Source: Prorocentrum cordatum
Taxonomy: Eukaryota > Sar > Dinophyceae > Prorocentrales > Prorocentraceae
Direction: 5' to 3'
Assembly: GCA_963575745.1 (NCBI GenBank)
Contig: CAUYUJ010005038.1
Location: forward strand, 1-64,000
Length of the DNA: 64,000 nt
Part shown: positions 20,474 through 31,900 of the stretch, piece after piece
Layout: every line of letters begins with the position of its first letter
Position numbering within the stretch: the first letter of the stretch is position 1
The notes under the pieces: model-generated
The model's database searches: none
What the model saw: only the letters and a program-made list of their open reading frames with translations
Told to the model about the DNA's origin: nothing
Position numbers and translations under genes: made by a program

Positions 20474-21026
20474 TGCGCATATTCGCCATATGGTTAGAGA
20501 GGGTTGGATACTCCGCCTGGTCATTTCTCCACAGGCGTGGGTGCTCGAATCCACCCAGCTGGCTGCCTGATGCCGACGAGTTGAGCCTGGTACCCCGTCG
20601 TTGCGGTGCCGCAACTCTCAGCATCTGCCTGGTGCTTGAGCAGCAGCATATTTCTCCGTACATACATGACCAACACGCCCCAAGAGGGCGCCCGAGACCC
20701 CCACGAGGCCCCAAGCAGCCAACACGAGGCCTCCAAGACGCCTCATAACCCGTGCAATTTGACCTCCCAGAGGGCCCCGAGAGGCAAAATTGGCCCCGTT
20801 CTCTTCGGAAAACGTACATGTCAACCGGATTCGTGTTTTTCGTCTTCGCACCGAGCTTGTCCCCAAGAGGCCCCCAAGCAGACCCCAAGGGGCTTCCAAT
20901 GTATGTATTTATGTATGCATGTCTGTATGTATGTATGGATGGATGGGTGGATGAACGGATGGATGGATGGATGGATGGATGGATGGATGGATGGATACGG
21001 ATGGGGATGGATATGTAAATGTATAT
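20474..21026 (+). repeat. Module E, copy 2
   Basis: Matches 17781-18325, including the tRNA-like segment (boxes at 20491 and 20540) and the ATGG/ATGT end. Confidence 0.92.
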
Positions 21027-21338
21027 GCATATGTATATGTATGTGTATATGTGTACTTGTATGTATATGTATATGTATATGCACATGTATATGTATATGC
21101 GTATGTACATGTATATGTAAATGTATATGTTTTTGCATGTGCATATTCATAGGTATGTTTGTATATATATATATATATGGACATGTATATGTACATGTAT
21201 ATGTACATGTATATGTACATGTATATGTACACGTATATGTGTATGCACATGTTGATGTAAATGTACTTGTATAGGTGTATGTATATATTCATGTACATGT
21301 ACATGTAATGCACGTGAATATGTATACATATCCATATA

Positions 21339-21382
<44 letters not shown>

Positions 21383-21800
21383 CAAGCTGTTGTGTATAGG
21401 TGCATCTGTACATAGGCATATGCATGTGTATAGGTATGATATTATTTTTAAATATAGATGCATGCATATGCGTATGACTAATTATATGTATGTGTATGTA
21501 TATGTATAGGTTTAGGTATGCGTATGTACATATGCTTATGTTTATGTAGATGTGTATGTATACGTATATGTATACGTATATGTATCTGCATTTGTATATG
21601 TATTTGCACATGGGCATGTATATGTATTTGTATACGTATATGTATATGTAGACGTAGATGTAAATGAATATGTACATCTATATTTACATGTATGTCATAT
21701 GTAGATGTAGCTGTAGATGTAGATGTAGATGTAGATGCATATGGAAATGTATATGTGTATGCAGACGTATATGTATATGTCCATGTGTATATATATATAT
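21027..21800. repeat. TATG/TATA-rich low-complexity tract
   Basis: About 770 bases of TATATG, ACATGTATATG and GTATGTATA motifs with TA runs (for example 21340-21378). The long Tyr/Val/Met and Ile/Tyr/His frames on the two strands are composition artefacts. Confidence 0.95.
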
Positions 21801-21804
21801 ATAT

Positions 21805-21810
21805 ATATAC

Positions 21811-21875
<65 letters not shown>
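21805..21875 (+). repeat. GA dinucleotide microsatellite
   Basis: An almost pure GA run follows a TA run. The next bases (21876-22050) look single-copy and hold no recognised gene. Confidence 0.95.
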
Positions 21876-22049
21876 TGTAGGTATCCCCGTGCACGAGGCC
21901 CGGGCGACCGGGGCCGCGACCACGACAGGGCATGGGAGGACCAGGGTTCCCCAGTCCGCTCCCAGAGCACCCTGGAGCGGCCCTGGAGCTCCCAGACTGT
22001 CCCAGAGAGCTCCCAGAAGCCCTCGGGGACTTCGACAAGCCCTTCCAAG

Positions 22050-22460
22050 ACAGCCCAGATAGCCTTAACGTGGTCCAGGATGGGTTCGAGACCGCAAATA
22101 CACAGCCCAAGAGGCCTCCAAGAGGCCTCAAGAGAGCTCCGAGAAGCATCCCGAGAGCCCGAAGAGGCTCAAATCCTTGATTTCCGTTGGTTTTTGAAAT
22201 GTTTTTCGGTGTCTCGCGTTTTCGACCTCCCGGCGCTCTACGACAGCCGACGACGCCCCCAAACCGCCGAAAAGACCTCCAACAGAGCCCCAAGATTGCC
22301 CAAGGGAGCCCGAAAATTGCCTGGGACGAGCCTCAGACGGCCCAAGAGAGCCCCAGGACAGGCCCATGCTGGGCCCCACAGCGGGAGCGGGAGGCCCCAA
22401 GGCGGCCCTGATGGCCCGAACGTGGCCCCAGATGGGCCCAACACTGCCAATACACAGCCC
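22050..22460 (+). repeat. CCAAGA array with cassette, diverged
   Basis: A more degenerate array with a cassette at about 22168-22250 containing CTTGATTTCCGTTGG and GCGTTTTCGACCTCCCGG. Confidence 0.75.
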
Positions 22461-22474
22461 AAGAGCCCTCCGAA

Positions 22475-22960
22475 ATGTATGTATGTATGTGCATGTATGT
22501 ATGTATGTATGTATGTATGTATGTATGTATGTATGTATGTACGTGTGTATGTATGTATGCATGCATGCATGCATGCATGCATGTATGTATGTATGTATGC
22601 ATATATGTATATATGCATATATGTATATATGTATATATGTGTGTATGTATGTATGTATGTATGTATGTATGTATGTATGTATGTATGTATGTATGTATGT
22701 ATGTATGTATGTATGTATTAATGTAATGTAATGTAATGTAATGTAATGTAATGTAAGGTAAGGTAAGGTAAGGTAAGGTAAGGTAAGGTAAGGTAAGGTA
22801 AGGTAAGGTAAGGTAAGGTAAGGTATGTATGTATGTATGTATGTGTGTATGTATGTGTGTGTATGTATGTATGTATGTATGTGTGTATGTATGTGTATAT
22901 ATACATGATTACATACATATACACATCTATATACACATATACATATATATATATATATAT
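22475..22960 (+). repeat. ATGT, ATGC, AATGT and AAGGT microsatellites in series
   Basis: ATGT runs (22475-22718) contain an ATGC block (22556-22582). They are followed by TAATG pentamers (22720-22752), AAGGT pentamers (22753-22825), ATGT again and then TA. The neighbouring tracts differ by single substitutions, suggesting stepwise conversion of one repeat into the next. Confidence 0.95.
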
Positions 22961-23005
22961 ACAAGGCTGCATAGGCGCTTCGCGCCATGCATCTTGTTCC
23001 TTGAA
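22930..23005 (-). repeat. SINE-like end with TA tail, inverted copy
   Basis: Read on the - strand it gives TGCATGGCGCGAAGCGCC, then TATGCAGCCTTG, then TATATA, matching 17690-17780 and 43140-43255. The stretch 23006-23400 looks single-copy apart from the hairpin at about 23180-23228; no gene was recognised. Confidence 0.6.
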
Positions 23006-23404
23006 GCTTTGGATCGGCTGGCTTCTCGCGGTATCCTGCGGTCCCTTCGAGGGGTCCTCGCGGGCTCGCATTGCGAATGTGCAGAGGTTGCGGAGGGGGA
23101 GTGGGAGAACTTGGTGTTCGAAGCAACGAAAGGGGCAAATGGAATGCAAGAAAAGGACTTCAGAGGGAAACTTATCGAATCCCGGGTTCGCAACCAAATT
23201 TCTTAAAAAAGGGTGCGAACCCAGGATTCTGACCAGAATGCAGCTGTATACTGCAAAGTATGAGGCAGGGGGGGCGCGGGGAGGCGCGCTGACGCGACTT
23301 TGGGACAGGCAGGCTCTACGAACGTTATGTATGGGCTTCGTTCGGAAGACGTGTCGAAACGCTCCCTGGCACGTCTGTAACCCGGTGTGGAGCGCTCAAA
23401 CGTT

Positions 23405-24025
23405 CCGACTTGGGCCCCGTGGAATCGCTTGGAGGCTTCTTGAGCACTCTTGGGTGGTCTTGTGGGCATCTGCGGCTGTCTCGGAGGTCAGGAGAGCCGA
23501 ACATGCGAGAAAGAAAAAAAAACCTTGGGGCTCTCTGGGGCCGTCTTGGGCACCCCTTGGGCTGTGTCGGGGCTGTCTGGGGCCGTCTTGGGCACCCCTT
23601 GGGCCGTGTCGGGGCTGTCTTGGGCCGGTTTCGGACTCGCTTGGAGGCCTCTTGAGCCGTCTGGCATCGGTCTTGTGAGCGTCTTCGGCCGTCTTGGCAC
23701 GTCGGAACAGTGAACATGCAAAGAAGCAAAAATCTTAGAAAAACCATAGGAAATCACTGATTTTCATCTCTTGGGGGCTTCTTCGGAGGACTCTGGAAGG
23801 CTCTTGGGACCCTCTTGGGCCTTCGTAGGAGCCTCGAGAAAGCCTCTGGGGAGGTCCAAGGAGCCTCGCGTGTCCTCTCACCTTCCTCTTTGGACGGAGA
23901 GCGCTAATTTTCGCGCTCGGAGGCTGCGATCCTCGTGAGGGGTCCCGTTTCCGGAAGTCCCGGTTGGGGAGGATCCTATTTCGGGGGGGGGGGTCCCACC
24001 CCCCAGGATTATAAAGGCCTTCTTC
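23405..24025 (-). repeat. CCAAGA array with cassette, inverted (repeat F, copy 1)
   Basis: On the - strand this is the same phased CCAAGA array, with a cassette at about 23690-23775 (GATTTTCATCTC on the + strand). From about 23582 to 24015 it is nearly identical to 24728-25162, ending in a G run and CCCCAGGATTATAAA. Confidence 0.85.
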
Positions 24026-24029
24026 GGAG

Positions 24030-24720
24030 AACTCGTGGAGGTTCTTAGAGGCCTTGTGGGGCGTCGTGGGGGAACTTCGTGAATGCTTCTTGGCGGCTCT
24101 TGGGCGCCTCGTGGCACGTCTGGGGAGCCGTTGAGGAGTCTTGGAGCTTCGTGTGGGCGTCTGGGTGCAGAGTCCTTGAAATCATAAGCCTTTTGCGCGC
24201 CTGGTGGCCCTTCTTGTGGCCTCCTGGAAGGGGCTTGGGGCCTCGCGTGGCCGTGTGGGAGCCGAGCGCGTTGCAATTGTATGTTTTTTCCCTTTTAAGC
24301 TCTGTCTGAAGCTTGTCGTGGGGCTCTCTGGGGCCGTCTTGGGCACGGCTTGGGCCGTCTGGAGGCTCTGTTGGGCCGGCTGTGGACTCGCTTGGAGGCT
24401 GCTTGGGCCCTCTGGGATTGGTCTTGTGGGCGTCTTCGGCCGTCTTGGCACGTCGGAACAGTGAACATGCAACGAAGCCAAAATCTTAGGAAAGCCATAG
24501 GAAATTAATGATTTTGATCTCTTGGGGCCCTCTTCAGAGAACTCTGCGAGGTTCGTGGGGCCTTCTCAAGCTGTCGGGGGAACCTTTAAGAAGCTTTGAA
24601 GGCAACCCGAGGACCCTCGCGTACCCTCGTAGGTGCCTCTTCGGACGAAGATCGCTCAGTTTCGCGCTGGAAGGCTACGATCCTCGTGAGGGGTGCCGTT
24701 TCTGAAGGCCGTCTTGGGGC
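24030..24720 (-). repeat. CCAAGA array, inverted, more diverged
   Basis: Continuation of the same family, with a cassette at about 24445-24520. Confidence 0.8.
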
Positions 24721-24727
24721 TCTCTGG

Positions 24728-25162
24728 GGCCGTCTGGGGCACCCCTTGGGCCGTGTCGGGGCTGTCTTGGGCCGGTTTCGGACTCGCTTGGAGGCCTCTT
24801 GAGCCGTCTGGCATCGGTCTTGTGGGCGTCTTCGGCCGTCTTGGCACGTCGGAACAGTGAACATGCAAAGAAGCAATAAACTTAGAAAAACCATAGGAAA
24901 TCACAGATGTTCATCTCTCGGGGGCTTCTTCGGAGGACTCTGGAAGGCTCTTGGGACCCTCTTGGGCCTTCGTAGGAGCCTCGAGAAAGCCTCTCGGGAG
25001 GTCCAAGGAGCCTCGCGTGTCCTCTCACCTTCCTCTTTGGACGGAGAGCGCTAATTTTCGCGCTCGGAGGCTGCGATCCTCGTGAGGGGTCCCGTTTCCG
25101 GAAGTCCCGGTTGGGGAGGATCCTATTTCGGGGGGGGGGGTCCCACCCCCCAGGATTATAAA
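24728..25162 (-). repeat. Repeat F, copy 2
   Basis: Close match to 23582-24015, including the cassette and the G run. The end, read on the - strand, resembles the left edge of the insertion at 15971 (TATATTCC, then CTATATTTTTA, then a C run). Confidence 0.85.
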
Positions 25163-25330
25163 AATATAGAAAAGGGAATATATATATATATATACACATA
25201 TATATATATATATATGATGTGTTGGTTTATGTATGCATAATATATAGTATATATATATATATATGTAAGCATGTATATACATACATATACATATACATAT
25301 ATATATATATATATGTATACGTATAATGGG
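25163..25330. repeat. TA/CATA microsatellite
   Basis: TA runs with ATACATATAC interruptions. No coding signal. Confidence 0.95.
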
Positions 25331-25399
25331 TAGGGGGTCCCGGGCCCTCCGAAGTGCACTGATTTTTCGTCTGACCGTTTCGGGCCCAGCGGGGGGCGC

Positions 25400-25844
25400 C
25401 AAAAAACGTCAAAAAGGGCCGAGAGACGTCCAAGATGGCGCCTTGATGGCCCACGACCGGTCCGAGAGAGCCCAAGACCGCACAAGAGCGTTCCAAAATT
25501 GGTCCAACATGGTTTTGAAGACAGCCCAAGAGAGCTTCAAGATGGCCAAGATGCCCTCAAAAGTGCTCCCACGAGGCACTCAGGAGGCGAAGCAAGTAGG
25601 TTTCCTCAATGGTTTTTGAAGGTTGTTCGTGTTCTCGCTGTTTCGTGCTTCCAACGGTTCAAGACAGCCCATGAGGCCCCAGAAACCAGCTCAAGACGGC
25701 CCAAGAGGCACCCAAAGAGGGCGCCACGACGGCGCAATAGAGAGAGCCCCCAAGATGGCCCAAAAAGTGCCCCAAGGCGGCCCTAGAGGCGCCCAAGATC
25801 GCCTCAAGAGGGCCCCAAGAGGGGCTCAAGAGGGGGAACACGAA
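25400..25844 (+). repeat. CCAAGA array with cassette, abutting PT/vWD copy 2
   Basis: The array with a cassette at about 25590-25665 ends exactly where homology to the PT/vWD gene resumes (25845). Confidence 0.85.
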
Positions 25845-27175
25845 CCGACGCACTCCTCCACAGTGCTTCCAAGGAGTCCGAGGCGGAGGATGCCACAGGA
25901 GACGCTTCCCGCACCCCAGCATACCAGCTGAAGGCTTACTGCGGTGCGGGCGAAACGATCACGAACCCCACCGAGTGCGTCACTGCCGCCGCCGCTCTGG
26001 GCTTGACCGTGAACAATGTGGCGAACGGCTTCGATTTGCCGTTTATCAATGTGAACCAAAATCAGTACCACGACGGTTGCGTCCACCGCGGTGCACCTTA
26101 CTTATTCACTCTTTACTTCATGGATCCTGTGACGCATCCATCGCATGTTCCAACTATGGACATGACTTCGTGGACCAGTTGGGATTTGTGCCACGCACCA
26201 ACGCCGGCCCCGACGCCGGCCCCGACGCCCAACCCGACGCCCAACCCGACGCCCAACCCGACGCCCTACCCGACGCCGAACCCGACGCCCAACCCGACGC
26301 CCAACCCGACGCCCAACCCGACGCCCAACCCGACGCCAAACCCGACGTCTAACCCTACGCCCAACCCGACGCCCAACCCGACGCTGAACCCGACGTCCGC
26401 ACCCACGCCGTCTCCGACTCCGGTTCCGACGCCGGCGCCTACGCCCGTGCCGACGCCAGCACCGACCACGCCGAGCCCGACGCCCAGCCCGACGCCCAGC
26501 CCGACGCCCAACCCGACGCCCTACCCGACGCCCAACCCGACGCCCAACCCGACGCCCAACCCGACGCCCAACCCGACGCTGAACCCGACGCCAAACCCGA
26601 CGACGCCCAGTCCGACGCCCAGTCCGACGCCCAGTCCGACAACCAGCCCGACCCCCAGTCCGTCCTCGCCACCGACAAGCAGCCCAACGGCAGCGCCCAT
26701 CAACAACGGCCCGACGGTCTCCGGTGTCGGCGACCCGCACCTCGTGAACACCCACGGCCAGAAATTCGATTTATTTCAGGCAGGGTACCACACATTAATC
26801 AACATCCCGAGGTGGGCGCGGCGGCGGGCCAACTTCCTCGTGCAGGCGAGGGCGAGTCGTGCTGGGGCTGCGTGCGCTGATTTGTACTTTACTGAGATCA
26901 ACATTAGTGGCATATGGGCTCAGCGTCACAAGGCGGCGGACCTGCGTTGGGTCGCCGAGGCCGTGAGGCCGGGCAAGGCCAAGTGGATGAAGTTCCACAA
27001 GACGATCAGCATCAAGATCGTGCAGGGTCACACCGTCCAAAACACGAGGTACCTCAACATCCTCGTGAAGGGGCTGGACAAGACCAAGGCCCCCGTGGGC
27101 GGCCTCCTCGGGGATGACGACCACACGGCGGCCACGACGTCAGACATTGGCTGCAAGAAGCTCGTGTCGTTGTGA
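25845..27175 (+). CDS. Secreted Pro/Thr-repeat protein with von Willebrand D-like domain, copy 2 (5' truncated)
   Basis: From 25848 the frame is continuous to the TGA at 27173-27175, about 442 residues, with no breaks. It begins [20 protein letters not shown], then a Cys-containing domain ([20 protein letters not shown], then [19 protein letters not shown]), then about 165 residues of PTPN/PTPS repeat (26200-26690), then the vWD-like domain from [18 protein letters not shown] to [10 protein letters not shown] and a final Cys-Lys-Lys. vWD domains occur in extracellular and adhesive proteins. The signal peptide is missing: its codons lie at 7131, beyond a large insertion, and about 20 bases of coding sequence are lost at the join. 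The frame stays open upstream into array sequence. The stop overlaps GTGAGT, a possible splice donor, so a further 3' exon cannot be excluded. Confidence 0.75.
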
Positions 27176-27359
27176 GTCGGGGCGGCTCATATCATCATAT
27201 TTGTAGCGCCTTCCTGGCATTCGCAGCGGGGCCTGGCCGGGCCCACATGCTGCAATTCGCAGCAGGGCCTGGCCGGGCCCAGCCGCTGCAGCGGCGCCCA
27301 GCACCGGAGCGCATAAAACGCACCCCGCGCGTGCGAAACGCACCCCTCGCAGGCAGACG

Positions 27360-27604
27360 GTTGAAAGAAAAACGTTTGCACCACCTGAGCGCCGTGACAA
27401 CTGATGACATGAACCCCCTCGCCCCCGACCTTAATATTGAGAGCGATCGCGCACGCTGCAACGGCACGTATATGTCATTTGCCGATCGGCCCCAGGCGGC
27501 GCAACAACTCTCAATATCAAGGTCGGGGGCGCGGGGGGGGGGGGGGCAGCAGCGCCATCCGGTTCGCAGTCAAGCCAAAGTGGTGCAACCATTTTTCTTT
27601 CAAC
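27360..27604. mobile_element. MITE-like or foldback element, copy 2
   Basis: Same element as 2288-2528. It differs by a longer G run and one mismatch in the internal inverted repeat (ATATCAAGG in place of ATATTAAGG). Confidence 0.55.
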
Positions 27605-28454
27605 AGTCGTCAACGGAAGAATGAGGAGTGACGGGGAGTGGGAAGAGAGCGGAGGAATGGCGAGGAGCAGCGGGGGTAGAATGGACCGGGGGGGATGGGG
27701 AGAGTGGGGGGGACGCTGGAGGAGGCTGAAGGAATGGGGGATAGATGGAGGAATGGGTATTAACGGGTGGAGTGGAGGGGGAATGGCGAAGCGAAGTGGG
27801 AGGTAGTGCGGAGAAGGACGGAGGAGTGCGAAGGAGTGGCCAGGAGTTGGGAGGAGTGGGGAGGTGCGTGGAGGAGTTGGGAGGGAACCGAATAGGATGG
27901 AATGGGGTGCCTCCGGCACGGACCTCGCCCAAGAGGGCCTCCAGGGAGGCCTCAAGAGGACCCGCGAGGGCCCAGGACAGCTCCATCTCTCTCTCTCTCT
28001 CGCGACATCTTGGGGGCGCTCGCATCCATGGCAGACGCGCTCGTATGCGAGAGGTCAGCGGGTGACTCCGCTGCGCGAGAGCTATAGGTTGCGAGATCCA
28101 AGCATGCGATGAGGAGGGAGGGCTCTGGTCTCGGTCTAAGCGCACGGTGGCGCGAGCATCGCGGCAGTCTGTTAATGTCTGACTGGCCAGAGTTTCTGAT
28201 GATATTTGCGCGCAACACGTTCAAGATAAAGTGAATAACTGCACTCATAGTTCGCAGCAACTTGAATATAATTCGCCGGCCCAACGGGCGCCCAACGGGC
28301 CAGGGCGTGCTAAGATCTCCGGTACCTGGTTGACAGTATTTCTAGTTCGCGCGCGCGGGGCGGCCCCTGGGGGTCCCCGGACGAAAAGTACCCCGGCAAG
28401 GTCCCGGCAAGTCCCCGGCAAGTCCCCGGCAAGGTCCCGGCAAGGTCGGGCCAG

Positions 28455-29610
28455 AGATGCCGGAGTTCTGTTTCGGAGTCCAAGAGGGCTCCAGATCGGT
28501 CCAAGAGGGCCCCGAGAAGCTTTCTAGACGATCCACGAGAGGCCCGAGACAGCCAAAGATCGCCCGAAGACGCCCCAGATGGCCCCAAGACAGCCCAAGA
28601 GGCCTCCAAGACGCTCCAAGGGCCTTCCAAGAGGCCTCCGAAGAGGGCCCCAAGTCGCCAAAATCGTTGATTTTCATTGGTTTTGTCGATGTTTTTTTGC
28701 GTTCTGGCCTTTTGGCTTCCGGACGCTCCAAGAGGGCCCAAGAGGCCTTCAAGACTGCTCCAAGACGGCCCACGAGGCTCCCAAGACGGCCCCGGAGCGG
28801 CCCAAGAGCGCCCCCCAGACGGCCCAAGTGCTGCCCAAGGCGGACCAAGAGGCCCCAAGACGGGCCCAAGAGGGGCTCAAGAAGGGAACCGAGAACTGAA
28901 AAATCGAGCCCTCCGCCCCAGAAGGCGCCCAGGACCTCGAAAGAGGCCCCAAGAGACTCTCCAAGACACCCCCAAGACGCCCCAATAAGCTCCCGTAAGA
29001 AGACCAACAACGTCAGGCCCCAGGCCCCAAGAGGACCAACAAATACCGCCAAGAGCCCGCCGAAAGCCCCCCAAGAGACCGTCACGAGGCTTCAAAACTG
29101 CTTCTAAGAGGCTCCCGAGACACCCCAACAACGCTGATTGCGGTGCAGCGCCGTGAAGCCCCAGGAGGACCCACAAATACCGCGAAGAGACCGCCGAGGG
29201 CCTCCCAAGAGACCCTGAAGAGACTTCAAAGCTGCCTCTAAGAAGCACCGGAGATACCCCAAACCGAGACGGCCCAAGAGACTCCCACGACTACTCCAAG
29301 AGAGCCTCCCACGAGGAGCCCCAACGTGAATTTGAAGTCCTCCGTTTCGAAAGACCCTCCAAGACACCCCCAAGACGCCCCAATAAGCTCCCGTGAGGCT
29401 CCAAGAAGACCAATTAATACCGCCAAGAGCCCGCCGAGAGCCTCCCAAGAGACCGTCACGAGGCTTCAAAACTGCCTCTAAGAGGCTCCCGGGACACCCC
29501 AACAGCGCTTCATGCGGCGAAGCGCCGTGAAGCCCCAGGAGGACCAACAAATACCGCCAAGAGGCCGCCGAGAGCCTCCCAAAAGACCCTGAAGAGACTT
29601 CAAATGAACT
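28455..29610 (+). repeat. CCAAGA array with cassette and a 395 bp tandem duplication
   Basis: The cassette is at about 28655-28730. Within the array, the segment starting CTCCAAGACACCCCCAAGAC near 28963 is repeated near 29358. Confidence 0.85.
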
Positions 29611-31900
29611 CCCCTGTTCTATCTGGCCTTTCGGATCAAGACGCGCCAGTCGGCATCGCGTGGGGAACGTTCTCCATCATCGCGCGGCGCCATGGCACGC
29701 AGCCTTCAGCAGCATTCGAAGGACGAATGACCTTGTTGCAGGTTGATTTACTTTCCAGATGACCTGGTGAAGCCTTGGCGGCACATGGCGCTCGCAAGGT
29801 TTTTCTGAGACCGACGCTTTTATCAACAGAGACTTCAAGCGAGTGCGTGAGAAGAAGAGCGGCGGTATCCTATCCTTTCGGTTGCGTTGCATCGCGTCCA
29901 AGGCGCGCGATTGAGCTGGCTGTTTGCGGCCGCACGTCGCTGGTAATGCCTTTTTATAGACGAGTGTTATAGATTGCCGATCGATCGCGCGCGCTCGCGC
30001 TTGCGTCAGAGTGGGGACTCAAGAGTGCTGAGAGGCCATCTGAAAGTTGCCAGAGTGCACCATCCCGGGGCGGTTGCATCTGCGTTCGACGATGGGCGGG
30101 ATGAAGAACAACGTGTCCGCGCTGGGTTTTCTCAATTGGTAAAAGTGGCTTGCTCCAAGAACTCGCCAGAGTCCGTAGTGGTATGGTTGCGTGTCTGTAT
30201 AATGTTCAGGTGGCCCGTAATATGTCAGGATGGTCTGCCTGAAAGATGAACACCGCTCATCGCCAAAACGTCATCGGCTTCTCAGATAGAACAGAAGAAA
30301 GTGGGCGGAACCATGTATTTATATGTATAAAAATAACAGATTGTTTGACTACCAATGTCGTTGTTGAGGACGCCATCGCCTTCGGGTCAAGGAGGGGGAA
30401 GGGAAAGGAAAAAACGATTGCATGGTGAAAAGCTCCGTTCATCCATCCGACAGCTCTCCGAGGATGCGGGAACAATTTCTCGACTGGTGGCGTCTACGGC
30501 CGCGACCGCTGCCGTCTCGTGGCCATTGGTTTTGCTGTTTGCGCCTTGAGCTGCCTGCCGACCCTCAATTCCTCAAGCTCTCACTGCAGTTACTTATCCT
30601 TTCTATTTGCTTCAGCAGTGCATGCAGACGCGCGGCTTGCGTACTCTCGCATTGTCTCTCTCCGTCGGCAGTTTGAGTGCCAGTGAGTGTTCTGTGAGGC
30701 TCAAACAGTTGTGCTGGCTCTGTTTTGCAGGTTCACCTGATCTGATATCCAGATGACCTATTAATGCCCGTGCGCCTCTAGTGTCGCCGCGCGCGTTGGA
30801 GACGTTGTAATGCGCGTGTGAACGGAGAGCGGCGTTGTCGAATATAAGCCTTCGGCTTGCAAGGTGAAGGTGGCTTCGTCATCCTAGCGTGGGAAGTGGT
30901 GTAGGGCACCTCGTCGTGCGATGTATAAGCTGTGGTCGCGCCATGCCATTCCCAGTTATAAAGACTCAGGAAGTATTTGGAAACGTGTATGCTATCAAGC
31001 AAAGAGCTGCCTGCAGAGCGGTGGCTTCATGGCTGCGGCAACGTCTGTGAAAGAAGTGGTCATGTCGTCAGACCACCCACAGACCCAGGCTACAATCTTT
31101 GCATGCTAGCTTTCGTTTCCCAGATGTTGCCGATAACAGATAGGAAGCACGTGTTCTAGCCGCGCGCGAGCGTCCGTAAAAGCGGGCGCGAACGTTGCGC
31201 GACGTGCTGATCACGTCGCTCTAGTTTTCCCAGAAGGCTGCTTGCTGGAAAGCATCGCGAGGATTTTGATCAACACGCTTCTTCCTTGGTGGGAGCCAGA
31301 TGTGAAAATAGTTTTCTTGGGTAGCAAGGTCATCTGAAACGTAAACTAACCTGAAAACCACGCCATTGTGGTTTCTCCGAACACGCGGCATATAGTCTGC
31401 CGTGTGCGCCCCTTTGATTGCTCCCTTTCCCCATTGTTGAAGAGCGCGGTGGTGACGTAATTCTTCGGGGGAACGCCACATGGAGTTTCGTTTCGTGTTT
31501 AGAATCCAACGACGCCGTTGGGGTTGCGTTGGGGTTGCGTTGGGGGACGAGTCATCGAGTGATATCGCCGTTCACACTTCGGGTATATCGCCATCGAGTG
31601 TTGCATTATTCATGGGGCCGTTAACATTCGCTACGTTTGGGCCAATTGCTGTAAAAGGAATTTCATGGGCCGCATGTTGCAGGCGACTTTTTGAAACGCT
31701 TCCGCGTGGTCCAACCCGTTTGTCTATGTCTCTTGGCAGTCATTCTGGCTCTGCGCGGCCCGCGCGCATTTGGGGATCCGCTGCGGGCCCAAGGCGTTTC
31801 CCACATGAAGCGGCGAATTCGCGCGGGGGCTCCCGGGAAGAGCGCGCGCGCTGCTGCGAGGCCGCGCGGCGCATGCGCCCCGACGCGACCTGACCCGTAA
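29610..31900. other. Left part of gene island; no gene called
   Basis: About 2.3 kb of complex, mostly non-repeated sequence without a confident coding frame. Short frames exist (for example 29775-29972 and 31480-31893) but none shows a recognisable motif or a stable codon signal. A leader-like frame at 31691-31900 (FRVVQPVCLCLLAVILALRG) opens with TTG rather than ATG, so it is not called. Exons of the next gene may be hidden here. Confidence 0.5.

Larger units (their letters stand above)
25845..28765 (+). repeat. Segmental duplication B, copy 2
   Basis: Matches 774-3686 along its whole length. After 28765 the CCAAGAGG array continues with different content. Confidence 0.93.

Noticed and set aside
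20421-21463. Tyr/Ile/His-rich frames resembling membrane proteins
   Set aside because: Produced by TA/CATA microsatellites in all frames.
7171-25845. Reading the 18.7 kb block as an intron of PT/vWD copy 2
   Set aside because: The edges lack splice-like bases at the required positions and 20 bases of coding sequence present in copy 1 are missing.
31691-31900. Leader-like frame upstream of hypothetical protein 1
   Set aside because: It starts at TTG, not ATG, ends in a stop before the main frame, and is in a different frame; an exon join cannot be shown.
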